In this document: one piece after another, positions 58,094 to 64,000 of the stretch
Layout of the letters: the number at the start of each line of letters is the position of its first letter
Position numbering within the stretch: position 1 is the first letter of the stretch
Translations under genes and position numbers: made by a program
Notes under the pieces: model-generated
What the model was told of the DNA's origin: nothing
The model's database searches: none
The model's input: only the letters and a program-made list of their open reading frames with translations
IMG/VR virus record: IMGVR_UViG_3300037116_000074
Coordinates: 1 to 64,000 of that record
Direction: 5' to 3' (one strand)
Origin: a virus
DNA length: 64,000 bases

Positions 58094-58408
58094 ATGAGCA
58101 GAAAATTAGAAATATTTATTGATTTACTACCGCACAATTACAAATTAACATCTATCGATAACGGTAAAATTAAGTGGGTTAAAAAACCTAAGCAACAAAT
58201 ATACATCGGAGTAATGCCTGATTCTTATCAAATATTTAGATCTGATCTAACACCAACACTTGAAAGCCACGGGCATTTATATAACGCTGTAATCGGCGCT
58301 TTCAAAACACTGCGCGGCGCAAAATTCATGCGTCAATATGGCAAAGGTAATCCACATTGCACTACCGTTGATGAAGCGGAAAGGTTAGGTAAAATATATG
58401 CTAAGTAA
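58094..58408 (+). CDS. Hypothetical early protein
   Basis: 104 residues, basic, ends with VDEAERLGKIYAK. Overlaps the next gene by 11 bases. Not recognised. Confidence 0.6.
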   Translation: MSRKLEIFIDLLPHNYKLTSIDNGKIKWVKKPKQQIYIGVMPDSYQIFRSDLTPTLESHGHLYNAVIGAFKTLRGAKFMRQYGKGNPHCTTVDEAERLGKIYAK

Positions 58409-58706
58409 AATAGATAAATTACTATATTGGAACGGTAATTATGTTATTAACTTCGAAATGACACTAGATCAAGCCGAACAAGTATCACATTCAGGCGATT
58501 GTTTAGACGACGTTGAAGCACTCTTGAGAGTACCTGAAATTATCAAACAATTTGATGCTATTGATCCTGATAAGATTCGCCTAGAGATTAAAGAGACCGG
58601 CGCTTGGGATGAAACAGAATTACAAGATACACATATGAATAAAGTTCGTTTTTTATGGATAGTTGGTAATGACCTGGCAGAGCAAGAGGTTAGCGATCAT
58701 GACTAA
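58398..58706 (+). CDS. Hypothetical early protein
   Basis: 102 residues, acidic (DQAEQVSHSGDCLDDVEALL, IDPDKIRLEIKETGAWDETE). The charge could suggest a DNA mimic or protein-binding role; speculation only. Confidence 0.6.
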   Translation: MLSKIDKLLYWNGNYVINFEMTLDQAEQVSHSGDCLDDVEALLRVPEIIKQFDAIDPDKIRLEIKETGAWDETELQDTHMNKVRFLWIVGNDLAEQEVSDHD

Positions 58707-58941
58707 AGATAAATTCAAAAACAAAAATGGTTCACTAACTATATATAGTTTTGCATGTGGCTATATTGAGCGCTTCATTCATAACAATATACAAGTAGAT
58801 TTATATCTAGACGGTTGTTGGCATGTCAGAGCGCATGACTTCAACAAACATCAGCGCCTAACATGGGAGTCAGTACCTACATTAACACAGGCTAGACGGT
58901 ATTTTAGTTCTATTAAGCAAGAGGTTAAACAATTAGTATGA
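58699..58941 (+). CDS. Hypothetical early protein
   Basis: 80 residues from ATG 58699, overlapping the previous stop by eight bases. Beta-rich N-terminal half. Unknown. Confidence 0.6.
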   Translation: MTKDKFKNKNGSLTIYSFACGYIERFIHNNIQVDLYLDGCWHVRAHDFNKHQRLTWESVPTLTQARRYFSSIKQEVKQLV

Positions 58942-59141
58942 CTAACGAAACTGCCTGGGCAGAGTTCGAAGCAAGCAAAACAGAGCCACCACCCGAATAT
59001 GTATGCGATGAATATTACTGCCAGGTATGCCACAAAACATGGGAATTAGATCCTAGCGATGAGTCCCCGCTAGCAGATATAAACTTTACTAATAAAAATG
59101 GGATTATGGTCGGTTGGTGTAATGATTGTGGGGACTATTAA
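58938..59141 (+). CDS. Zinc-ribbon microprotein
   Basis: 67 residues. CDEYYCQVC and WCNDC pairs define a probable zinc ribbon; acidic linker. ATGA overlap upstream. Candidate small regulator. Confidence 0.65.
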   Translation: MTNETAWAEFEASKTEPPPEYVCDEYYCQVCHKTWELDPSDESPLADINFTNKNGIMVGWCNDCGDY

Positions 59142-59372
59142 ATGCACACAGTAATAATAAGAGATACACAATTTAACGTAAGCACTGTTGAATTAGAGCG
59201 CTTACTACAAACAAGTTACTACAATAGATTTAAAACTCATAGTAACGGTTCACAAAGGCAAATAGATATTAAGGGTATCGATACATTCAGTATCGTTACG
59301 CCACATTGCCTAGATACGGCAATGGAATTAGTCAAACAATATTGTCACCCATTTTTAAAGGCAGGTCATTAA
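59142..59372 (+). CDS. Hypothetical early protein
   Basis: 76 residues, directly follows the previous stop with no gap. Alpha/beta by inspection. Unknown. Confidence 0.55.
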   Translation: MHTVIIRDTQFNVSTVELERLLQTSYYNRFKTHSNGSQRQIDIKGIDTFSIVTPHCLDTAMELVKQYCHPFLKAGH

Positions 59373-59373
59373 C

Positions 59374-59625
59374 ATGTGTATAACAACAGATGAACTCACA
59401 TTCAGAATTGAAAGCTTTGAATTTTGGTCTATGGTGCCCACTAGTACAGATCGTGATGGCTTACCATGTTTTGAAGCCTATTTTAGTAAAATCCCATGCG
59501 ATATTTGTAATAGTATATTGTATGGTGACAGGTATGATTATACTTGTAAAAATAGATTCGAAGATACTACTAGCATACATACTTTCAGTATTTGTGTAGA
59601 TTGTATGCAATTGATTGAGAGGTAA
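59374..59625 (+). CDS. Cys-rich early protein
   Basis: 83 residues with CDICN and CVDC pairs in the C-terminal half, plus a middle Cys; possible zinc ribbon. Unknown. Confidence 0.6.
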   Translation: MCITTDELTFRIESFEFWSMVPTSTDRDGLPCFEAYFSKIPCDICNSILYGDRYDYTCKNRFEDTTSIHTFSICVDCMQLIER

Positions 59626-59659
59626 ATAACATCGATGCTATTTATAAGGAGTAATTAAA

Positions 59660-59965
59660 ATGAAAACACAAACAATAAACAGTATCACATTACTATTAGA
59701 TGATTGTCGCGGTATCTATATACCAAGAGACTTTGCCAATTTCGATTTAACAGACTGGGACGGCATAGATCCCGATGATATCGAAATATGTAAGCAACCA
59801 GATCATGAGTATTACTGGGATGCTTGGCAAAACATATTAGATCATGCCAAACATAAAAAACATGGTCATAGTTTATATCAAGATGGATCTCTATGGGCAG
59901 TGAACTACGATACTATAACAGACGATGAATATAAGGAATTTTTTGGAGAGGATAGAATATCATGA
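59660..59965 (+). CDS. Hypothetical acidic early protein
   Basis: 101 residues, strongly acidic (LTDWDGIDPDDIEICKQPDH). Strong ribosome site AAGGAG. Overlaps next gene by four bases. Confidence 0.6.
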   Translation: MKTQTINSITLLLDDCRGIYIPRDFANFDLTDWDGIDPDDIEICKQPDHEYYWDAWQNILDHAKHKKHGHSLYQDGSLWAVNYDTITDDEYKEFFGEDRIS

Positions 59966-60186
59966 TTAAACAAAGAGCACAATTAGGCATAGACGGTAAC
60001 TGTGGATTCGCATTATTAGGCGAAAACCTCCAAGAGGGTGAAGCCGAATTTGTAGAAATAGAAGAGCCACGCACATCAGACAATGAGCGACAAGCAGCGG
60101 GCATAGCATTTCGGAAATTACAAGTACGCTTAAATAGACCTGACTTATCATACTATTTTGGTATATCCCACCCTTTTGGAGATTAA
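59962..60186 (+). CDS. Hypothetical early protein
   Basis: 74 residues (CGFALLGENLQEGEAEFVEI). The pattern resembles short conserved phage ORFs of unknown function. Confidence 0.6.
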   Translation: MIKQRAQLGIDGNCGFALLGENLQEGEAEFVEIEEPRTSDNERQAAGIAFRKLQVRLNRPDLSYYFGISHPFGD

Positions 60187-60191
60187 CAATC

Positions 60192-60398
60192 ATGCTCAAA
60201 CTAAGTAAAATAACCCTAGATCCCGGTGAAGTGGTATTATGCGACCATTGCAAGCAACCATTAACCGATGAGGTCGCGGAAATAGGTACGCCAGGATATT
60301 ATCATCAATCATGCGCTTTTGATTTGACAGATATCAATTTAGATTACATGGCATTTATGGATGATGCTCAAGAATACGCCAAGAGCAAGGGTGAGTGA
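60192..60398 (+). CDS. LIM-like zinc microprotein
   Basis: 68 residues. CDHCKQPL followed 18 residues on by YYHQSC gives C-x2-C...H-x2-C, a LIM-type half zinc finger. Four-base overlap with the next gene. Confidence 0.6.
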   Translation: MLKLSKITLDPGEVVLCDHCKQPLTDEVAEIGTPGYYHQSCAFDLTDINLDYMAFMDDAQEYAKSKGE

Positions 60399-60583
60399 TG
60401 AAAGCCAAACATGAACATACTATTTTGCATGAGGCATGCCTTGATTGCTGGACATCTGCGACTAGTGACATGAGCCACTGTATAATATGTCATCGCTATT
60501 TTACCGGCGGCAAAGTCAATTTATGTATTAGTTGTCTAGAGTCGGAATATTTACGTTTAAAGGGGCTGGCTAATGAAGACTGA
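60395..60583 (+). CDS. Cys-rich zinc microprotein
   Basis: 62 residues with CLDC, CIIC and CISC pairs, enough for a zinc finger. Overlaps the next gene by 11 bases. Confidence 0.6.
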   Translation: MMKAKHEHTILHEACLDCWTSATSDMSHCIICHRYFTGGKVNLCISCLESEYLRLKGLANED

Positions 60584-60767
60584 TCCCTATATGGATGAAT
60601 TAGCTAACGATATTCAAAAGCTTGCGCAGTTAATAGCTAAATATGAAAACATACCCTTTGCTGATCATAGATATAGCTATCTAGTAGATCATAAGCGGGA
60701 ATTAATTGGCTTTAAGGTGGATATTAGTAGTGCATTAGAATATTTAATTAGGACTATAGAATCATGA
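60573..60767 (+). CDS. Small helical protein
   Basis: 64 residues, helical. ATGA-coupled to the next peptide gene. Unknown. Confidence 0.55.
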   Translation: MKTDPYMDELANDIQKLAQLIAKYENIPFADHRYSYLVDHKRELIGFKVDISSALEYLIRTIES

Positions 60768-60841
60768 AACCAGAAATATGGCTCCTTTACATTTCATTCT
60801 ATTTAAGCGCTATAATAATGCGACTACATGGTTACCTATGA
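60764..60841 (+). CDS. Tiny hydrophobic peptide
   Basis: 25 residues (MKPEIWLLYISFYLSAIIMR...), one TM-like helix, with ATGA overlaps at both ends. Coupling suggests it is translated, perhaps only to deliver ribosomes to the HNH gene. Confidence 0.4.
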   Translation: MKPEIWLLYISFYLSAIIMRLHGYL

Positions 60842-61302
60842 TTACACAGGAAATAGTCAAAGAATTATTGGATTACAATCCCCTAACCGGGATTGTAACT
60901 TGGCGTACCAGCGGTCATAAACGAACCAAAGGTGCTATAGCTGGCTCACTCAATCAGCCCTTAAATCGATACTATATCAGTATTCATTACAAACAATATG
61001 CTTTAGCTAGAGTTATCTGGTTATATTATTATGGAATTTGGGCAAAGATAGACATTGATCACATCAATCAAAACCCATTAGATAATAGGATAGAAAATTT
61101 ACGCACGGCTAGCAGAAGCCTAAATTGTCATAATTCTAAGATTAGTACGCGCAATACATCGGGACACAAAGGGGTAAGCTATTGCCCGCGCGGACAATAT
61201 TGGATATCAGATGTTACAATAGAACATTGTCGTATTCAGAAATATTTTAAAACAAAACAAGAAGCCATTAAACATCGTCAATCAATCCAGGTGCCAACAT
61301 GA
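60838..61302 (+). CDS. HNH endonuclease with AP2-like DNA-binding domain
   Basis: 154 residues from ATG 60838. N-terminal LLDYNPLTGIVTWRTSG, HNH core ARVIWLYYYG, DIDHINQNPLDNRIENLRTA (DH and N), then an AP2-type domain NTSGHKGVSYCPRGQYWISD...KYFKTKQEAIKH. A classical phage homing endonuclease. Overlaps the metallophosphoesterase gene by four bases. Confidence 0.9.
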   Translation: MITQEIVKELLDYNPLTGIVTWRTSGHKRTKGAIAGSLNQPLNRYYISIHYKQYALARVIWLYYYGIWAKIDIDHINQNPLDNRIENLRTASRSLNCHNSKISTRNTSGHKGVSYCPRGQYWISDVTIEHCRIQKYFKTKQEAIKHRQSIQVPT

Positions 61303-61973
61303 ATACCTGGTTTACAAGCGATCAACATTTTTTTCATACAAATATTATTAGGCTTGCCAATAGACCTTTCAATAGCATTGAAGAAATGCATGAAATGTTA
61401 ATCACTAATTGGCAACAAGTAGTGCAAGAAGATGACCTAGTTTATGTATGTGGAGATTTTTCGTGGCGGTATGATCAGATACCCCAATTATTAAAACGTT
61501 TACCAGGCAGAAAAGTTCTTATAGCGGGGAATCATGAGAAATGTTTTAAAGAACTGCATGGCATATCAACATATCGAAAATATACAGACTTCTATCTTAA
61601 AGCAGGCTTTGAAGCTATCTACACAAATTTAGTCATCGAAATAGCCGGGCAACCAGTCAATCTATCCCACTTTCCCTATCGTTCAGAACAACCGAATCCA
61701 GAATATGATGACCGCTATCGGGAAATGCGGTTAGTTAATGATGGCAGGTTTTTGGTGCACGGTCACATCCACCAACGGGGGCTGTATAGGAATAAAATGA
61801 TCAACGTTAGTGTTGAAATGCATAACTACAGTCCAGTTTCAATCGACACGATAGCAAAACATATTCAAGATAACCCTAATGGAATTGAAAACGATAACCA
61901 TTCCCTTAACATATCGTCACAAAACTTAACATCTCTTAACAATGAGCCGGAAGAGAGCGATCCGACCCTGTGA
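61299..61973 (+). CDS. Metallophosphoesterase
   Basis: 224 residues. Calcineurin-like motifs in order: TSDQHFFHTN (6-15), VCGDFSW, AGNHEK, LSHFPYR, VHGHIHQR. The usual GD/GNH/GHxH metal ligands are intact. May hydrolyse nucleotides or cyclic nucleotides; in phages these can act in DNA repair, nucleotide turnover or anti-signalling defence. The last 35 residues are Asn/Ser-rich and likely disordered. Confidence 0.9.
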   Translation: MNTWFTSDQHFFHTNIIRLANRPFNSIEEMHEMLITNWQQVVQEDDLVYVCGDFSWRYDQIPQLLKRLPGRKVLIAGNHEKCFKELHGISTYRKYTDFYLKAGFEAIYTNLVIEIAGQPVNLSHFPYRSEQPNPEYDDRYREMRLVNDGRFLVHGHIHQRGLYRNKMINVSVEMHNYSPVSIDTIAKHIQDNPNGIENDNHSLNISSQNLTSLNNEPEESDPTL

Positions 61974-62031
61974 ATCTAATAGATTTTACCGGGAGAAAAA
62001 AAATTTTTGGAAAAAATAGGAGGGTGCCCGG

Positions 62032-63483
62032 TTAATTATAGACAGCATGGGCCTGTGTTAATATTTTCTTACGATATACTTCTGTTAATTTAATCCCAAC
62101 CCGAACGCGTGTTCCACCACCTAATTGGCTAGATTTAAGATTTCCATTATTAAGCATACGACCGAATGCATTCTTGGATGGAGCATCGTGATTATTTTCA
62201 TTACACCAAATCATAAATGCATCATATAATGCTTTCATTGGTTCGCTGTCATATACTTCGCTAGTGCAAGCATCAGCAATAAATTGCGCCAACAAATCAT
62301 TTTCATTCATATAGCTACTACCGGCACTATCTACGATTGCAACTTTAATTAGAGATTTCTTAGATAATACCTGCTGAGCAAAGTACATCATTCTATTTAA
62401 TATATAAGGTGCTTCGGCACGTAGAACAGACTTATCGAAATCTTTAATGCGATTAGCTTCACTAATCTGGTGGGCAAATGGTAATATTTTTAAGCGTCTA
62501 GCAAACCCTGCATCAGCACCGTCTACTGGAGGTTTATTATTACTGGTGAATAATAGTTTGCATACCGGCATAAAATTAATGGTTTTACCATGCATCTCAC
62601 GGGCAGTTATCGGATTACCGCTGGTAATAGCTTTAATTTTTGCTTCATTAAATTTTCCCTTCAGCTCATCAATGAATACGAATCGTTTACCAATTAAACG
62701 CATATCTTGTTCTGGATGTGGCGTGTTGTATGTATCGGCAAATTGCGCTTGTGGTGCTAAGTACCCATATTCATTTAAAATATATAACCAGACGCCAGCC
62801 AATGATGATTTACCAGTACTTGCTAGACCGTGAAACCAGTAAAACTCCTGCTGAAATGTTTCGCCAGTTAATATATATCCGGATAACTCTTCCAGATATT
62901 GTTCCATTTCGGGGTCACCGTGGGCCATGAATTTTATATGATTAATATAATTCGGACACAGAGAGCCATCTTGATCATCGTTTGGTGCAACCGTAGTAAT
63001 TTGCCTACAGAAATTAGATGCTGCCTGCTCTAACAATGTATTTGTTAATAAATTATATAGTCCTTCGGGGGTATTCAGTAGTAATGAGTTAGTGTCAAAT
63101 TCCTGTGGGAGAATTTGCATTCTGAGATCTCTTTGTAAGATATTTATTACATTGTCTGTAAATGTAGGTCCATGAGCCTTAGACAATCCAGTCATAAACT
63201 GTGGCATGCCCTTCTTGGCTTGCAAATCACGCTTCATTTCGGCGATAACATCGCGTAATACCATATACAAGCTATTATTTTGCTGCCAATGCGTTCCTGT
63301 GAATGAATACCATGCATTTGAGCATGGTTCATATCGGAACATAGGGCTTAATAGTGGTATTAATATATCCGCCACCAAATTAGCCGAAAAAACATGGTGG
63401 CCGTTTTCGTTTTGGTGGGTTTCACGGCCCTCTATATTGACATAATTTTCGTACCACTTATGTCCCGATGGAAGTAGTTTCAT
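62032..63483 (-). CDS. SF3/D5-type replicative helicase (P4-family primase-helicase C-terminal part)
   Basis: 483 residues. D5_N-like region (about 30-190), then an AAA+ SF3 motor: Walker A HGLASTGKSS (218-227), Walker B FVFIDE (268-273), motif C LLFTSNNKPP (310-319), Arg-finger region GFARRLKILPF (326-336). The C-terminal winged-helix-like part contains GRMLNNGNLKSSQLGGGTR. No primase catalytic centre is fused, so the partner is probably the AEP primase at 5631. Overlaps the VRR-NUC gene by 26 bases. Confidence 0.9.
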   Translation of the reverse strand: MKLLPSGHKWYENYVNIEGRETHQNENGHHVFSANLVADILIPLLSPMFRYEPCSNAWYSFTGTHWQQNNSLYMVLRDVIAEMKRDLQAKKGMPQFMTGLSKAHGPTFTDNVINILQRDLRMQILPQEFDTNSLLLNTPEGLYNLLTNTLLEQAASNFCRQITTVAPNDDQDGSLCPNYINHIKFMAHGDPEMEQYLEELSGYILTGETFQQEFYWFHGLASTGKSSLAGVWLYILNEYGYLAPQAQFADTYNTPHPEQDMRLIGKRFVFIDELKGKFNEAKIKAITSGNPITAREMHGKTINFMPVCKLLFTSNNKPPVDGADAGFARRLKILPFAHQISEANRIKDFDKSVLRAEAPYILNRMMYFAQQVLSKKSLIKVAIVDSAGSSYMNENDLLAQFIADACTSEVYDSEPMKALYDAFMIWCNENNHDAPSKNAFGRMLNNGNLKSSQLGGGTRVRVGIKLTEVYRKKILTQAHAVYN

Positions 63484-63886
63484 CCGGTTCCCCTAATAGT
63501 TGCTGTGCTTGGTCTATACTACTGATTATATGGGCAAAACCGCCTTGAGCATTAATTAAATCTCTCATATCGATTTGTTCTGGTGTAGTACGCCCCTGGC
63601 CGTCGAATCGTTTTAATTCCATAGCGCAGAATTGGGCGATAGTTTGACCGACCATATCTGGTGTAATTGTTAATTGTCTCCACCCTATGTAGTCAGGCAT
63701 CCCATCGGGGCCACATCCAGCCTTTAAGCGCCTGGCGAAACCTAATACGACTGAAGAGCCATTATGTTTAATAAGTTTGCCTGCGTAGAAGTTTCCGCGC
63801 AGATTGGAGAATAGCTTAACCCGTGGTAGTTTAGTAATAAGGCGTTCGAAGGCGACTTTAGATTCGTTCTCAGGAGTTTTTTGCAT
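63458..63886 (-). CDS. VRR-NUC domain nuclease
   Basis: 142 residues. The PD-(D/E)xK-type VRR-NUC core is visible: N-terminal E (ESKVAFERLI), GCGPDGMPDYIGWR (catalytic PD), AMELKRFDGQGRTTPEQ (ExK...G.xxxxQ), LINAQGGFAHIISS. Structure-specific nuclease, often beside phage helicases. Clustered with the SF3 helicase. Confidence 0.88.
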   Translation of the reverse strand: MQKTPENESKVAFERLITKLPRVKLFSNLRGNFYAGKLIKHNGSSVVLGFARRLKAGCGPDGMPDYIGWRQLTITPDMVGQTIAQFCAMELKRFDGQGRTTPEQIDMRDLINAQGGFAHIISSIDQAQQLLGEPDETTSIGT

Positions 63887-64000
63887 CTACCCTCCTAACG
63901 AATCGTTAGCCAGTAAGTCAGTGATTTCCTGACTTGCTGGTGAGTATTTTGGCTCTAATTCTGTTTTAGCTTCTTGATAGAATTTATATACAATTTCATC
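63887..64000 (-). CDS. Partial gene (C-terminus only)
   Basis: 37 codons up to TAG 63889-63887, open to the window edge (KFYQEAKTELEPKYSPASQE). Charged and helical. Immediately precedes the VRR-NUC gene, whose ribosome site GGAGGG lies in its last codons. Identity not determinable. Confidence 0.6.
   Translation of the reverse strand, partial: DEIVYKFYQEAKTELEPKYSPASQEITDLLANDSLGG

Noticed and set aside
61974-62031. Terminator between convergent genes
   Set aside because: A- and T-runs are present but no adequate hairpin could be found.

Overview
This window is part of the genome of a tailed bacteriophage with a contractile tail (myovirus morphology). It carries large and small terminase, portal, scaffold, major capsid protein, tail sheath, tail tube, a frameshifting tail-assembly chaperone, tape measure, hub, spike, gpJ-type wedge and fibres. 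The DNA is AT-rich. Many products carry Sec-type signal peptides, and the lysis enzymes are an Amidase_2 endolysin and a virion SLT transglycosylase, so a Gram-negative host is the best inference. The host genus cannot be read from the sequence. Both ends are cut inside genes (terminase at the left, a replication-region gene at the right), so the genome extends beyond the window.

Layout. 1-3538 (minus): portal, a small unknown, small terminase and large terminase, translationally overlapped. 3574-9334: endolysin, small genes, an archaeo-eukaryotic-type primase, then three unusual enzymes: a proteasome-like Ntn-hydrolase with a signal peptide, a histone-deacetylase-family hydrolase (minus strand) and a sedolisin protease. 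9402-12214 (plus): small virion or assembly genes ending in the gpV-like spike. 12215-12694: no gene, but a dense set of inverted repeats that looks like a structured RNA. 12695-23061 (plus): baseplate wedge, gpJ, a repeat-rich gpI-like protein, tail fibre, and three fibre-like proteins with signal peptides. 23058-31391 (minus): hub, LysM protein, transglycosylase, tape measure, chaperone with -1 frameshift, tail completion, tube, sheath. 31454-47010: neck, head and fibre genes on minus, repeatedly interrupted by zinc-ribbon/HNH endonuclease genes, most on the plus strand. The minus operon that leads into scaffold and capsid begins with a free-standing biotinyl-acceptor domain. 47011-53608 (plus): HNH, a second Ntn-hydrolase, nucleotide metabolism, a PDZ protein, two thermonuclease-like proteins, and a biotin-protein-ligase homologue. 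53609-54894: about 1.3 kb without a convincing gene, rich in iterons and palindromes and best read as an origin/control region. 54895-61973 (plus): a run of small early-type genes (several zinc-ribbon microproteins, secreted proteins, HNH, metallophosphoesterase). 62032-64000 (minus): SF3/D5-type helicase, VRR-NUC nuclease and a partial gene.

How it works together. Replication probably uses the AEP primase (5631-6503) with the separately encoded SF3 helicase (62032-63483) and the VRR-NUC nuclease. dNMP kinase, a dATP/dGTP diphosphohydrolase-like protein and a DUF4406 protein adjust nucleotide pools. The most striking feature is the pairing of a 73-residue biotin-acceptor domain in the structural operon with a phage BirA-like ligase about 4.3 kb away, which suggests that the phage biotinylates one of its own proteins. 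Around this sits an exported protein repertoire unusual for a phage: about twelve products with signal peptides, including three PDZ-like proteins, an Ntn-hydrolase whose catalytic Thr would be exposed by signal peptidase, and five fibre-like proteins.
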